Notes: generated by a model from the letters alone, not told the origin. A stretch of 64,000 bases of DNA from an uncultured Bacteroides sp. (GCF_958445495.1 NZ_CAUCSQ010000010.1:56147-120146), one strand, 5' to 3'. Shown: positions 9,065-19,211, counted from the stretch's first letter. Translations and numbers: made by a program.

Positions 9065-10498
9065 ATGATTACATTTACTCTATGCCTGCTTGTGTTGATA
9101 GTAGGCTATTTTACGTATGGACGCTTGATGGAACGTGTCTTTGGTCCTGACGACCGTAAAACGCCGGCTCTTACCATGGCTGACGGAGTGGACTACATCC
9201 CTTTGCCTACCTGGAAGATTTTTATGATTCAATTTCTTAATATTGCCGGACTGGGACCTATCTTCGGTGCGATAATGGGAGCGAAATTCGGAAGTTCTTC
9301 TTATCTATGGATTGTGCTCGGCAGTATTTTTGCGGGAGCGGTGCACGACTATTTTGCCGGGATGCTTTCTTTGCGTAATGGAGGTGAGAGTTTGCCGGAG
9401 ATTATCGGACGTTATCTGGGTGTCACTGCGAAGCAAGTGATGAGAGGCTTCACCGTCATTCTGATGATTCTGGTAGGTTCGGTTTTTGTAGCCGGCCCGG
9501 CGGGATTATTGGCAAAGCTGACGCCGGAAAGCCTGGATACGGTTTTTTGGATTGTTGTCGTGTTTGTGTATTATATTTTGGCGACTTTGCTTCCTGTAGA
9601 CAAAATTATCGGTAAGATATATCCTTTATTCGCGATTGCCTTGTTGTTCATGGCGGTGGGAATCTTGGTGATGCTCTATGTCAACCATCCGGCTTTACCG
9701 GAATTGTGGGACGGTTTGCAGAATACGAACCCGGAAGCGGACAAGCTGCCTGTTTTCCCGATTATGTTTGTGAGTATCGCATGTGGTGCCATTTCCGGTT
9801 TCCATGCTACGCAGAGCCCTTTGATGGCGCGTTGCATGACCTCGGAACGCCACGGCCGGCCGGTGTTCTACGGTGCGATGATTACCGAAGGTATCGTTGC
9901 CCTGATTTGGGCTGCCGCCGCTACTTATTTTTTCCATGAGAACGGGATGGGTGAAAGCAATGCGGCGGTGATTGTGGATTCCATCACTAAAGAGTGGTTG
10001 GGGACGGTAGGAGGGATACTTGCCGTTCTGGGAGTGATTGCCGCTCCGATTACTTCCGGTGACACGGCTTTCCGTTCCGCCCGTTTAATTGTGGCCGACT
10101 TTTTGGGAATGGAACAAAAAAGCATGCGCCGCCGTCTTTACATCTGTATTCCGATGTTTGTTGCGGCTATCGGCTTGCTTTTGTACAGTTTGCGCGATGC
10201 CGACGGTTTCAATATGGTATGGCGTTATTTTGCCTGGGCTAACCAGACATTGGCCGTGTTTACCTTATGGGCTGTGACCGTCTTTCTGACGGTATCCGGG
10301 AAACCTTATATAATTACCTTGGTTCCTGCTTTGTTTATGACGTGTGTGTGCTCCACTTATATATGTATCGCCCCTGAAGGCCTGGGATTTTCGCATGTGG
10401 TTTCTTACAGCATCGGTATCGGATGTGTGGTGATTGCGGCGGTATGGTTCTTTGCCTGGATGGGTAAACAGAAAAAAAACAGGAAATTATCAGAATGA
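9065..10498 (+). CDS. cstA: CstA-family carbon starvation/peptide or pyruvate transporter
   Basis: This polytopic membrane protein of 477 residues has many hydrophobic segments. It carries the CstA signatures GPIFGAIMGAKFG, GAVHDYFAGMLSLRNGGESLPE, GPAGLLAKL and the late APITSGDTAFRSARL. The family takes up peptides or pyruvate in proteobacteria. This protein is shorter than the roughly 700-residue E. coli CstA because the long C-terminal part is missing, a normal form in Bacteroidota. The gene has its own promoter, and its stop overlaps the start of the next small membrane protein by 4 nt (ATGA), so the two are likely co-translated. The substrate here is not shown by the sequence. Confidence 0.9.
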   Translation: MITFTLCLLVLIVGYFTYGRLMERVFGPDDRKTPALTMADGVDYIPLPTWKIFMIQFLNIAGLGPIFGAIMGAKFGSSSYLWIVLGSIFAGAVHDYFAGMLSLRNGGESLPEIIGRYLGVTAKQVMRGFTVILMILVGSVFVAGPAGLLAKLTPESLDTVFWIVVVFVYYILATLLPVDKIIGKIYPLFAIALLFMAVGILVMLYVNHPALPELWDGLQNTNPEADKLPVFPIMFVSIACGAISGFHATQSPLMARCMTSERHGRPVFYGAMITEGIVALIWAAAATYFFHENGMGESNAAVIVDSITKEWLGTVGGILAVLGVIAAPITSGDTAFRSARLIVADFLGMEQKSMRRRLYICIPMFVAAIGLLLYSLRDADGFNMVWRYFAWANQTLAVFTLWAVTVFLTVSGKPYIITLVPALFMTCVCSTYICIAPEGLGFSHVVSYSIGIGCVVIAAVWFFAWMGKQKKNRKLSE

Positions 10499-10704
10499 AG
10501 AAAATAAAAAAATCGACAGGAGTTGCATTGGCATTCCTTATTTACGTGTCCGTTACGGCGGCTTATCTGCTGCCTCGTAATACGGAAGTCAGCCAGACGG
10601 AAAAATATGTGACGGTGGCGGTGTCTTATCTCATTGTTTTCCTTCTTTGGCTGGTTCTCCGTAAAAAAGAGCAGATGCGTGAACGCCGTAAAAAAGATGA
10701 GTAA
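10495..10704 (+). CDS. Small two-helix membrane protein, coupled to cstA
   Basis: A 69-residue protein with two hydrophobic segments (GVALAFLIYVSVTAAYLL and VAVSYLIVFLLWLVL) and a highly basic C-terminal tail, KKEQMRERRKKDE. It starts inside the cstA stop codon through an ATGA overlap, which argues for a real, co-translated gene and possibly an accessory subunit of the transporter. No family recognised. Confidence 0.75.
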   Translation: MKKIKKSTGVALAFLIYVSVTAAYLLPRNTEVSQTEKYVTVAVSYLIVFLLWLVLRKKEQMRERRKKDE

Positions 10705-10730
10705 TTTATTCACTTAAAAAAAGTAGATTC

Positions 10731-11216
10731 ATGAAGAAATTAGCTTTAGCTATTTGTCTGTTGGTAGTCTCAATAGCTGCACAGGCGCAATTTGAGAAAG
10801 GAACTGTAATCCTTAACCCTTCTCTTACGGGACTGGATTTTTCTTATAGTAAAAACGATGATGCCAAGTTCGGTATCGGGGCGCAGGCCGGTTCGTTCTT
10901 GGCGGACGGTTTTGCCTTGATGGTAAATGCAAGCGCAGACTGGTCGCAGCCGATAGATATATATACGCTGGGTACGGGAGCACGGTGTTATTTCAATACT
11001 ACGGGGATTTATATTGGCGGCGGTCTCGACTGGGAACGCAGACGTTACAAAGGAGGAGACCACAACAACGACTGGGGATTGGGAATTGAAGCCGGATATG
11101 CTTATTTCCTCTCGCGTACCGTGACTATAGAACCGGCCATCTATTATAAATGGCGTTTTGATGATTCTGACAATTCACGTTTCGGGATAAAGATAGGATT
11201 TGGATTCTACTTTTAA
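10731..11216 (+). CDS. Small outer-membrane beta-barrel protein
   Basis: A signal peptide (MKKLALAICLLVVSIAAQAQ) is followed by about 140 residues of alternating hydrophobic/polar strands ending in an aromatic residue (DSDNSRFGIKIGFGFYF), the typical C-terminal outer-membrane insertion signal. It resembles the short OmpW/opacity-like barrels annotated as outer membrane beta-barrel proteins in Bacteroides. It sits 26 nt after the small membrane protein, so it may be in the cstA transcript. Function unknown. Confidence 0.85.
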   Translation: MKKLALAICLLVVSIAAQAQFEKGTVILNPSLTGLDFSYSKNDDAKFGIGAQAGSFLADGFALMVNASADWSQPIDIYTLGTGARCYFNTTGIYIGGGLDWERRRYKGGDHNNDWGLGIEAGYAYFLSRTVTIEPAIYYKWRFDDSDNSRFGIKIGFGFYF

Positions 11217-11761
11217 AAGAGAATAAAAAAGAAACGCTGCCGTGTTGTCCTTTTCTTTACGGAGGACTGTGGTGCAGGGTGGCTGGAATATGAATAAAGG
11301 TAAATGCCGGCCGTTCAAAGCCTGAATAATGAAACGGCTTGTCCGGTATCTACCGGTTTACCGTCCGATGAATTGCCGCGGCAGGGAAGCTGTATGTTCC
11401 GATAGGGAATATGGCTTCCCTGCAGTGTGTTATATGGGGGCATAAAGGCCGGTGATATGTGTAGCCGGCACGCTGTTCGGCGGTTCTTCCCGGAAAAGGT
11501 ATTTTTTGTTTTCCAATGTTGCGGATATGATGCAGAGCCCCTTCGTAAGTTCCGAAAGATGAAACCCGTATTCCCGGTTCCTTTTCTCCTTGAGAATGTG
11601 AATTGCCGCTTTATATGTCACAGGGTGTTAAAATCCTGCAAGGTATCGGTAAAAGTAATGCCGTTTCATCCCGTTTGGAATCCGGACACTTGTTTTATTT
11701 GTCTGGATTTTGTCGTTTTTATATGGGTTCTTATTATATTTGTGGTATAAAATATGATATT
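11217..11761 (+). other. Gene-free stretch with one strong hairpin
   Basis: I see no credible gene. GCAGGGAAGC (11381-11390) and GCTTCCCTGC (11414-11423) form a perfect 10-bp stem with further pairing inside, but no T-run follows, so it need not be a terminator. The right end holds the sulfatase promoter. Confidence 0.5.
11709..11742 (+). promoter_or_regulatory. Promoter for the sulfatase-GH2 operon
   Basis: TTTG (11709-11712), a 22-nt spacer and TATATTTG (11735-11742) lie 19 nt before ATG 11762. The longer in-frame ORF from 11603 starts upstream of this promoter and is rejected as the translation start. Confidence 0.75.
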
Positions 11762-13333
11762 ATGAAAAAGACATTATTCACTTCAGTACTTATTACTCCG
11801 CTTTGTTTGCAAGCACAAGTCCGGCAAGCCGTTACGCCCAATATCGTTTTGATTTTATGTGACGATATGGGGTTCTCCGATTTGGGTTGTTACGGCAGTG
11901 AAATCCAGACTCCTCACATAGATAGCTTGGCTATGAACGGAGTGCGTTTCAGCCAGTTCAAGAATACGGGAAGAAGTTGTCCCAGCCGTGCCGCCTTGCT
12001 GACGGGACGTTACCAGCATGAAGCCGGTATGGGATGGATGACGGCTGTGGACGAGCATCGTCCCGGATACAGGGGGCAAATAAGCGGGGAGTTCCCCACG
12101 ATTGCCGAAGTAATGAAATCCAACGGTTACCGTACCTATATGAGCGGGAAATGGCATGTCACGGTAGACGGGGCATTTGACAAGCCTAACGGGAGTTATC
12201 CCGTACAGCGCGGATTCGACCGTTATTACGGGTGTCTGCATGGCGGGGGGAGTTATTATAAACCTTCTCCGTTGTACAATGACTTGACCAGAATCACCGA
12301 ATTGCCGGACGATTATTATTATACTACAGCCATTACCGATTCGGCAGTCAGTTTCGTCCGGCAGCATCCGGCCGGTGAGCCTATGTTTTTGTATGTGGCG
12401 CATTATGCTCCCCATTTGCCTTTGCATGCTCCTGCCGAAAGGATTGAAAAATGCATAAACCGTTATAAAGCGGGTTATGATGTGCTTCGGAAGAAAAGGT
12501 TTGAGAAGCAGAAAGAACTGGGGCTTGTTCCCGAAGAGATGCAGCTTCCTGTTTTCGATAGGGAATTCGGGGGCAAGCGTCCGGCTTGGACAGACCTGAC
12601 CGAAGAGCAACGCCAGAAATGGACCGAGGATATGGCTACGTATGCGGCTATGATTGAGATTATGGATGACGGTATCGGTGAATTGGTGGAAGCCGTACGG
12701 CAGAAAGGTATCCTGGACAATACGGTATTCTTGTTTCTGAGCGATAACGGAGCGACAAATGAAGGGGGATTTCTGGGGCAACTGATGGCGGACCTCAGCA
12801 ATACTCCGTACAGGAGCTATAAACAATGGTGTTTTCAGGGAGGAACCAGTACGCCTTTCATTCTTACTTACGGTGATGCGGCACGGAATAAAATGAAAGG
12901 GAAATTATGCAGCCAGCCTTCCCATATCATAGATATTTTGCCTACGTGCATGGATCTGGCTTCCGCACGGTATCCGGCAGAGTACAACCATTCCGATTTT
13001 CCCGGCATAAGCCTGCTTCCTGCCGTTCAGGGAAAGAAGCTACGGGAACGCACGTTGTATTTTGAACATCAGAGCTCATGTGCAATCATTTCCGGCAACT
13101 GGAAGCTTGTCCGTGCCAACCGGAACGAGGCATGGGAATTGATTGACTTGGACAACGACCCTTTTGAGACGGAAGACTTGTCAAGCCGGTATCCGCAGAA
13201 AAGGAGTGAGCTGGAAAAGAAATGGGATGAGTGGGCAAAGGCGTATAAGGTTTTTCCTTTGGAGGACAAGCCGTGGACACAGCGTATCGATTATTACCTG
13301 AAACTTAATCCGGACCAGAGCGGAAAGGAATAA
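11762..13333 (+). CDS. S1-family sulfatase, serine-type active site
   Basis: A secreted 523-residue sulfatase. The signal peptide is MKKTLFTSVLITPLCLQAQ. The metal site starts NIVLILCDDMGFSDLGCYG. The activation motif reads SCPSRAALLTGR, so the residue turned into formylglycine is Ser72 (codon 11975-11977) followed by Cys, i.e. the S-x-P-S-R form that needs the anaerobic radical-SAM maturase. Further motifs are SGKWH and FLFLSDNGATNEGG, the C-side metal ligands. The family removes sulfate esters from glycans; the substrate cannot be told. The gene heads an operon with a GH2 enzyme 24 nt downstream, so both probably act on the same sulfated glycan. No SusC/SusD pair is nearby. Confidence 0.95.
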   Translation: MKKTLFTSVLITPLCLQAQVRQAVTPNIVLILCDDMGFSDLGCYGSEIQTPHIDSLAMNGVRFSQFKNTGRSCPSRAALLTGRYQHEAGMGWMTAVDEHRPGYRGQISGEFPTIAEVMKSNGYRTYMSGKWHVTVDGAFDKPNGSYPVQRGFDRYYGCLHGGGSYYKPSPLYNDLTRITELPDDYYYTTAITDSAVSFVRQHPAGEPMFLYVAHYAPHLPLHAPAERIEKCINRYKAGYDVLRKKRFEKQKELGLVPEEMQLPVFDREFGGKRPAWTDLTEEQRQKWTEDMATYAAMIEIMDDGIGELVEAVRQKGILDNTVFLFLSDNGATNEGGFLGQLMADLSNTPYRSYKQWCFQGGTSTPFILTYGDAARNKMKGKLCSQPSHIIDILPTCMDLASARYPAEYNHSDFPGISLLPAVQGKKLRERTLYFEHQSSCAIISGNWKLVRANRNEAWELIDLDNDPFETEDLSSRYPQKRSELEKKWDEWAKAYKVFPLEDKPWTQRIDYYLKLNPDQSGKE

Positions 13334-13357
13334 CTTAATATTTTAACTGTCATTTAA

Positions 13358-16045
13358 ATGCGTATGAAACAAAAACTGAAAAACTGGAAACTTATGGCTT
13401 TCCTGCTGATGTTTCTCCCGTTGACAATGTGGGGAAACCACCAGCCTTCTTATTCGACAGCCGGCTTTTATGCTCTGTCCGGAACGGGACGGGATGCTTA
13501 TAGCATGAATCCGGCATGGCGTTTTCATAAAGGAGATGCGGAAGGGGCGGAACGGATGGAGTTTAACGACAAGGATTGGGATATCGTATCGCTTCCCGAC
13601 GGGATAGAATATCTTCCCACTGAGGCCAGCGGATGTATCAATTATCAGGGAGAGGTGTGGTATCGCAAACATTTCGTTCCCGAAGAAGCATGGAAAGGAA
13701 AGCAGTTGTTCCTTCATTTTGAGGCCATTATGGGCAAATCCAAAGTATGGGTGAACGGAACGCTCCTGAAAGAGCATTATGGCGGTTTCTTACCGGTCAT
13801 TGTCAATGTCACTTCATATTTGAAATACGGGCAGGATAATGTGATTGCCGTGTGGGCGGACAATAGCGACGATGCTTCCTATCCTCCCGGAAAGACGCAG
13901 GATATGCTGGACTTTGCGTATTTCGGCGGTATCTACCGGGATTGTTGGATGATTGTGCATAACAATGTGTTTATTACTGATTCCAATTACGAAAACGAAA
14001 CGGCGGGAGGCGGTTTGTTTGTTTCCTACGATAAGGTTTCCGAACAGTCGGCGCAGGTCAATATGGATGCGCATATCCGTAACGCTTCGGGAAAGGCGTT
14101 TAAGGGGAAGGTTGTGTATGAGTTATATGACCGCAATGGCAAACAAGTGGTTTGTACGGAGAAAAATATCTCGGTAAGGAATGGAAGTGCCGGACAGGTG
14201 TCCGGTAAGATGGAGGTGGAATCTCCTCATTTGTGGTCTCCGGATTCACCTTATCTGTACCGGTTGCATGTGTATGTTAAAGACAAAGGCGGACAGATTG
14301 TAGACGGTTATTGCCGTCGTATCGGAATCCGCAGCATCGAGTTTAAGGGGAAAGACGGATTCTGGTTGAATGGAAAACCTTATCCGGAGCCTTTGATAGG
14401 GGCTAATCGCCATCAGGATTTTGCAGTAGTCGGGAATGCTCTTTCTAACAGTTTGCATTGGCGTGACGCGAAAAAGTTGCGGGATGCCGGCCTGAGGGTG
14501 ATTCGCAATGCGCACTATCCTCAAGATCCGGCTTTTATGGATGCTTGTGACGAATTGGGGCTTTTCGTGATTGTCAATACGCCGGGATGGCAGTTCTGGA
14601 ATGACGCTCCTGTGTTTGCGGAACGTGTATATGATGATATCCGCAACATGGTGCGCCGGGACAGGAATCATCCTTCCGTGTGGTTGTGGGAACCTATTTT
14701 GAATGAGACATGGTATCCGGCCGATTTTGCGAAAAAAGTAACGGACATTCTGAATGAAGAATATCCTTATCCTTATTGTTATGCCGGCTGTGACGTTACG
14801 GCACGCGGACATGAGTATTTTCCCGTTCATTTCACTCATCCGGTAAACGGGCAGGGAGGAGCGTTCAATACCGAAAAGCTTGATCCGGAAATTTGTTATT
14901 TTACCCGTGAATGGGGGGATAACGTAGACGACTGGAATTCTCATAACTCTCCCAGCCGCGTCAACCGTTCATGGGGGGAGATGCCTATGTTGAAACAGGC
15001 GCAGGGATATGCCAAGACTGATTATCAATATACGTGTTATGATGTGTTGTACCGCAATACCAGGCAACATGCGGGGGGATGCCTGTGGCATTCGTTCGAC
15101 CATCAGCGCGGTTATCATCCCGATCCTTTCTACGGAGGGATTATGGATGCTTTCCGTCAGCCCAAGTTATCGTATTATATGTTCTGTTCACAGCGTCCGT
15201 CCCGTCCGAATCCGGAACTGATAGCCGACAACGGGCCGATGGTTTATATTGCTAACGCCATGACTCCGTTTTCGCCGGAAGATGTGACGGTGTACAGTAA
15301 TTGCGATGAAGTCCGCCTGACTTATTGCAAGGGTGGCAAACAATCTGTTTATCACAAGCCGGAGGTGCGGGAAGGAATGCCGTCTCCTGTCATCACGTTT
15401 AAAGGGGTATTTGATGTGATGTATGACAAACAGCTCTCACGCGACAACAAACAGATGGATTCGTATTTGTTGGCGGAAGGGCTGGTGGACGGTAAAGTGG
15501 TGGCTACTCATAAGGTGATGCCGGCACGCCGTCCGTCAAAATTGCTGTTGTGGGCGGACGATGAAAAGGTGGAAATGACGGCCGACGGTTCCGATATGGT
15601 GACTGTAATAGCTGCGGTGGCTGATGATAACGGTAATATCAAACGTCTGAATAATTATGAGGTGAGATTTGAAATAGAAGGTCCGGGACAATTGGTTGCC
15701 GACGAACAGACCTTCACGAATCCTCGTCCGGTGTTGTGGGGAACTGCTCCGGTGCTTGTCAGGGCCACTACCGTACCGGGTGAGATAAGAATACGCGCAT
15801 CGGTGGTGTGGCAAGGCAAACATACGCCTGTTTCGGCGGAATTGGTTATTCCTACTCGTAAGGCGGCCCATGCGTTGGTTGCCGATAAAGAGGAATTGAA
15901 AAGGATGGAAGAAGGACGCGGACGTGCCGGAACCGGGACGCAAGTTTCTTCTTTCGGTTATGAGAAACAAATCCGCGAGTTGCAACAAGAACTGAACCGC
16001 TTGCGGTTGAAGGAGGTGGAAAAGCAACAGAGTGATTTTGAGTAA
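13358..16045 (+). CDS. Glycoside hydrolase family 2 enzyme with C-terminal coiled coil
   Basis: An 895-residue secreted protein with an N-terminal hydrophobic signal (LMAFLLMFLPLTMWG). It has a jelly-roll sugar-binding domain (YRKHFVPEEAWKGKQLFLHFEAIMGKSKVWVNG split across strands), an immunoglobulin-like domain and a TIM barrel. The likely acid/base is Glu450 in WEPILNETW and the likely nucleophile Glu518 in YFTREWGD. A further DUF4982-like or big-Ig-like region follows. The tail after about residue 865 is a charged heptad-like helix (QIRELQQELNRLRLKEVEKQ), unusual for a GH2 enzyme. The specificity (galactosidase, glucuronidase or mannosidase) is not decidable. ATG 13358 or 13364 could be the start. 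Operon partner of the sulfatase. Confidence 0.9.
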   Translation: MRMKQKLKNWKLMAFLLMFLPLTMWGNHQPSYSTAGFYALSGTGRDAYSMNPAWRFHKGDAEGAERMEFNDKDWDIVSLPDGIEYLPTEASGCINYQGEVWYRKHFVPEEAWKGKQLFLHFEAIMGKSKVWVNGTLLKEHYGGFLPVIVNVTSYLKYGQDNVIAVWADNSDDASYPPGKTQDMLDFAYFGGIYRDCWMIVHNNVFITDSNYENETAGGGLFVSYDKVSEQSAQVNMDAHIRNASGKAFKGKVVYELYDRNGKQVVCTEKNISVRNGSAGQVSGKMEVESPHLWSPDSPYLYRLHVYVKDKGGQIVDGYCRRIGIRSIEFKGKDGFWLNGKPYPEPLIGANRHQDFAVVGNALSNSLHWRDAKKLRDAGLRVIRNAHYPQDPAFMDACDELGLFVIVNTPGWQFWNDAPVFAERVYDDIRNMVRRDRNHPSVWLWEPILNETWYPADFAKKVTDILNEEYPYPYCYAGCDVTARGHEYFPVHFTHPVNGQGGAFNTEKLDPEICYFTREWGDNVDDWNSHNSPSRVNRSWGEMPMLKQAQGYAKTDYQYTCYDVLYRNTRQHAGGCLWHSFDHQRGYHPDPFYGGIMDAFRQPKLSYYMFCSQRPSRPNPELIADNGPMVYIANAMTPFSPEDVTVYSNCDEVRLTYCKGGKQSVYHKPEVREGMPSPVITFKGVFDVMYDKQLSRDNKQMDSYLLAEGLVDGKVVATHKVMPARRPSKLLLWADDEKVEMTADGSDMVTVIAAVADDNGNIKRLNNYEVRFEIEGPGQLVADEQTFTNPRPVLWGTAPVLVRATTVPGEIRIRASVVWQGKHTPVSAELVIPTRKAAHALVADKEELKRMEEGRGRAGTGTQVSSFGYEKQIRELQQELNRLRLKEVEKQQSDFE

Positions 16046-16132
16046 ATGCCAGGATATGGAGAGGGCGGTCAAAATTCGATTTTGGAGAAGGTGAGCTTTT
16101 AATCTGAGACCTGACTATCTCCGTTAGCCATA

Positions 16133-16231
16133 AAAAGAACCGTATCATTACTCAACAATGAATGAAGTGCCCCCCAAAAGTTAGACACAAAACTTTTGGG
16201 GGGCACTTCAGGGGTCTGATACGGTTCTTTT
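16133..16231. repeat. Nested inverted repeat with IS-end-like core
   Basis: The outer arms AAAAGAACCGTATCA (16133-16147) and TGATACGGTTCTTTT (16217-16231) are perfect. The inner arms TGAAGTGCCCCCCAAAAGTT (16163-16182) and AACTTTTGGGGGGCACTTCA (16191-16210) are also perfect, around an 8-nt loop. The core resembles IS3-family terminal repeats facing each other with nothing between them. It lies between the convergent GH2 and uvrA genes and can also act as a terminator. Confidence 0.85.
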
Positions 16232-16320
16232 ATATTTACCTGTTGCAATCCGTCACTTTTCTGAGCGTACGGTTTGGTTTTGACTTTCCATGATTTTTGG
16301 AGGAGCATCTTTCCTGGAAA

Positions 16321-16362
16321 CGGTTTTCCGCGAAGGCTCCGGCTCTCCGGTGCGGAAAAGCC
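16321..16362 (-). terminator. Probable uvrA terminator hairpin
   Basis: CGGTTTTCCGC (16321-16331) pairs with GCGGAAAAGCCG (16352-16363) with one bulge, just past the uvrA stop. There is no strong T-run, so confidence is moderate. Confidence 0.4.
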
Positions 16363-16369
16363 GGAAGGG

Positions 16370-19144
16370 TTATTTGTACAGTTTTTCTTTCAGGAATTGT
16401 CCCGTGTAGCTTGCTCCGCAGGCGGCTACTTCTTCCGGCGTGCCTGCCACTACGATGTTTCCTCCTTTATCGCCGCCTTCCGGTCCGAGGTCAATGACAT
16501 AGTCGGCGCATTTGATGACATCCAGGTTGTGTTCGATGATTACGATGCTGTGTCCCCGGCGGATTAAAGCGTCAAAGGCGTCCAGAAGTTTGCGGATGTC
16601 ATGGAAATGAAGTCCCGTTGTCGGTTCGTCAAAGATGAAAAGGGTGGGGTCTGCTTTTTCCTGACTCAGATAGAAAGCCAGTTTTACCCGTTGGTTCTCA
16701 CCTCCGGAAAGGGTGGAGGAGGATTGTCCCAGTTTGATATATCCCAGTCCTACGTCTTGCAGGGGGAGTAATTTCTTCACTATTTTTTTCTGTCCGTGTT
16801 CCGTAAAAAACTCGATTGCCTGGTTGACGGTCATTTCCAATACATCATAAATGTTCTTATCGTGGAATTTGACTTCCAGCGTATCGGACTTGAAGCGTTT
16901 CCCGTGGCAGGATTCGCATTCCAGTACCAAATCCGCCATGAACTGCATTTCCACAGTGATGGTTCCTTCGCCTTTGCATTCTTCGCACCGGCCTCCTTCG
17001 CTGTTGAAGCTGAAAAATCCTGCAGTGTATCCCATTTGTTTGGCGAGGGGCTGTTCAGACCATAGTTTGCGTATCTCGTCGTAGGCTTTGATATATGTCA
17101 CCGGATTGGAACGGGAGGACTTTCCGATTGGATTCTGGTCTACAAATTCTACGTTTCTCAAGTCGCGTATATTGCCGCTGATGGAAGAAAACTCTCCCGG
17201 ACGGTCGCTGCATTCATCCAGTTCGCGTTTCAGCGCCCGGTAGAAGATATCCCTTACCAGCGTGCTTTTGCCGGAACCGGAAACGCCTGTGACTACAGTC
17301 ATCACATTGAGCGGGAACCGGACGTCGATTCCTTTCAGGTTATTCTCCCGCGCTCCTTTCAGTTCGATATAGTTGTTCCACGGACGGCGGTGTTCGGGAA
17401 CGGGAATTTCTTCTTCTCCCAAAAGATAACGTACCGTATAGCTGTTGCTGCCTTTTTTAAGGTCTTTCATGTCTCCCCGGTAGACGACTTCTCCTCCCAG
17501 GCGTCCGGCATTCGGACCGATGTCGATGATGTAGTCTGCGGCACGGATGATTTCTTCATCATGCTCTACAACGACTACCGTATTGCCCAGTTGCTGGAGT
17601 TGGCGCAGCACGTGTATCAGCCGGTCGGTGTCGCGGCTATGCAGTCCGATGCTGGGTTCGTCAAGGATGTAAAGGCTGCCTACCAGGCTGCTGCCCAATG
17701 AGGTGGCGAGGTTGATACGTTGGCTTTCTCCGCCCGACAGGGAATTGCTGAGCCGGTTCAATGTCAGGTATCCCAGGCCTACGTCAATCAGGAACCGGAT
17801 GCGGCTGTTGATTTCGATGAGAATCCGGCGGGCGATGTTGGTATCGTGCTCATCCAGCGCCAGACAGTCGAAGAACTGTTGCAGTTCCGTGATGGGCAAG
17901 TCTACCAGTTCGGAAATGTTTTTCCCGTTGATGCGTACGTATCCGGCTTCCGGTTTCAGGCGTGTGCCGTGGCATTTCGGGCAAAGCGTTTTTCCCCTGT
18001 AACGGGCAAGCATCACACGGTATTGTATTTTGTATTGGTTTTCTTCAAGCATTTTGAAGAAGTCATTGATGCCGTGAAAGTATTTGTTGCCTTCCCAGAG
18101 TATCCGGCGCTGTTCATCGGTCAGTTCGTAATAGGGAGTGAAAATCGGGAAGTTGAATTTATCTGCGTTGTGGATAAGCTCTTCTTTCCATTCTCCCATT
18201 TTCTCGCCGCGCCAGCATACGATTGCCCCTTCATAGACCGACAGCGAACGGTTGGGAACTACCAGATGTTCGTCGATACCGATAACTTTGCCGAATCCTT
18301 CGCATACCGGGCAGGCTCCGATGGGGGAATTGAACGAAAACATCTGGTCGTTGGGTTCTTCAAAGGTGAGGCCGTCCGCTTCAAACTTGGTGCTGAATGA
18401 AAACAACTTGGTTGTCCCGTCCGGCAGGTAGAAGCGCAGCATGCAAGTGCCGTCTCCTTCATACATGGCTGTTTCGGCAGAGTCGGTCAGCCTGCTGATA
18501 GCATCTTTGGTTTTGGCTACTGCCATGCGGTCTACCAAGAGGTGCACTTCGTCGTCTGCTGCAGGCGTATATTCGTCAATACGTTTCATTTCTCCGTTTA
18601 CCTCAATGCGGTTGAATCCCTGTTTCCGGTCTATTTCCAGTTGTTGCCGAAGGGTGCGGCCTTCGCGGAGGCGGATAGGTGTCAGTACCGTATATCTTGT
18701 TCCTTCCGGATATGAGAGCATACAGTTGACAATGTCTTCGGTGGAATGTTTTTTTACTTCCTGTCCGCTGACGGGGCTGTATGTTTTGCCTATGCGGGAA
18801 TATAACAGGCGGAGATATTCATAGATTTCAGTCGAAGTTCCTACGGTAGAACGCGGGTTGCGGCTGTTGACTTTCTGTTCGATAGCGATTGCAGGCGGGA
18901 TGCCTTTGATAAAATCGCATTCCGGTTTGCTCATTCGTCCCAGAAACTGGCGTGCATAACTGCTCAGGCTTTCTACGTAGCGGCGTTGCCCTTCTGCATA
19001 AAGAGTATCGAAAGCGAGAGACGACTTCCCTGAACCCGACAATCCGGTAATGACAACAAGCTTGTTGCGTGGAATATCTACATCGATGTTTTTCAGGTTG
19101 TTTACTCGTGCACCTTTAATCGAAATATAGTTATTTTCTGACAT
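16370..19144 (-). CDS. uvrA: Excinuclease ABC subunit A
   Basis: A 924-residue UvrA, the DNA-damage recognition ATPase of nucleotide excision repair. Two ABC modules are visible: P-loops [14 protein letters not shown] and [13 protein letters not shown], and signatures [12 protein letters not shown] and [12 protein letters not shown]. Zinc-binding segments [16 protein letters not shown] and [16 protein letters not shown] are all present. Walker B segments are [10 protein letters not shown] and [10 protein letters not shown]. Length is normal. Unusually for Bacteroides there is a clear Shine-Dalgarno, AAGGAG (minus strand of 19151-19156), before ATG 19144, under a TAACTTTG -7 box at 19173-19180. 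It is divergent from the second GHL10 gene. Confidence 0.98.
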   Translation of the reverse strand: MSENNYISIKGARVNNLKNIDVDIPRNKLVVITGLSGSGKSSLAFDTLYAEGQRRYVESLSSYARQFLGRMSKPECDFIKGIPPAIAIEQKVNSRNPRSTVGTSTEIYEYLRLLYSRIGKTYSPVSGQEVKKHSTEDIVNCMLSYPEGTRYTVLTPIRLREGRTLRQQLEIDRKQGFNRIEVNGEMKRIDEYTPAADDEVHLLVDRMAVAKTKDAISRLTDSAETAMYEGDGTCMLRFYLPDGTTKLFSFSTKFEADGLTFEEPNDQMFSFNSPIGACPVCEGFGKVIGIDEHLVVPNRSLSVYEGAIVCWRGEKMGEWKEELIHNADKFNFPIFTPYYELTDEQRRILWEGNKYFHGINDFFKMLEENQYKIQYRVMLARYRGKTLCPKCHGTRLKPEAGYVRINGKNISELVDLPITELQQFFDCLALDEHDTNIARRILIEINSRIRFLIDVGLGYLTLNRLSNSLSGGESQRINLATSLGSSLVGSLYILDEPSIGLHSRDTDRLIHVLRQLQQLGNTVVVVEHDEEIIRAADYIIDIGPNAGRLGGEVVYRGDMKDLKKGSNSYTVRYLLGEEEIPVPEHRRPWNNYIELKGARENNLKGIDVRFPLNVMTVVTGVSGSGKSTLVRDIFYRALKRELDECSDRPGEFSSISGNIRDLRNVEFVDQNPIGKSSRSNPVTYIKAYDEIRKLWSEQPLAKQMGYTAGFFSFNSEGGRCEECKGEGTITVEMQFMADLVLECESCHGKRFKSDTLEVKFHDKNIYDVLEMTVNQAIEFFTEHGQKKIVKKLLPLQDVGLGYIKLGQSSSTLSGGENQRVKLAFYLSQEKADPTLFIFDEPTTGLHFHDIRKLLDAFDALIRRGHSIVIIEHNLDVIKCADYVIDLGPEGGDKGGNIVVAGTPEEVAACGASYTGQFLKEKLYK

Positions 19145-19172
19145 AAAATGCTCCTTGTTTTATGGTAGTCGG

Positions 19173-19180
19173 CAAAGTTA
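19173..19180 (-). promoter_or_regulatory. -7 box for uvrA
   Basis: TAACTTTG on the minus strand, 28 nt upstream of the uvrA ATG, followed by an AAGGAG ribosome-binding site. Confidence 0.6.
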
Positions 19181-19203
19181 GCGAATTTATCGGGAGTTTG
19201 TAT

Positions 19204-19211
19204 TATCTTTG
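19204..19211 (+). promoter_or_regulatory. -7 box for the second GHL10 gene
   Basis: TATCTTTG, 28 nt before ATG 19240. It excludes the longer frame that begins at 19162. Confidence 0.6.

Noticed and set aside
11603..11761. 53-residue extension of the sulfatase
   Set aside because: The operon promoter lies within it and the signal peptide begins at 11762.
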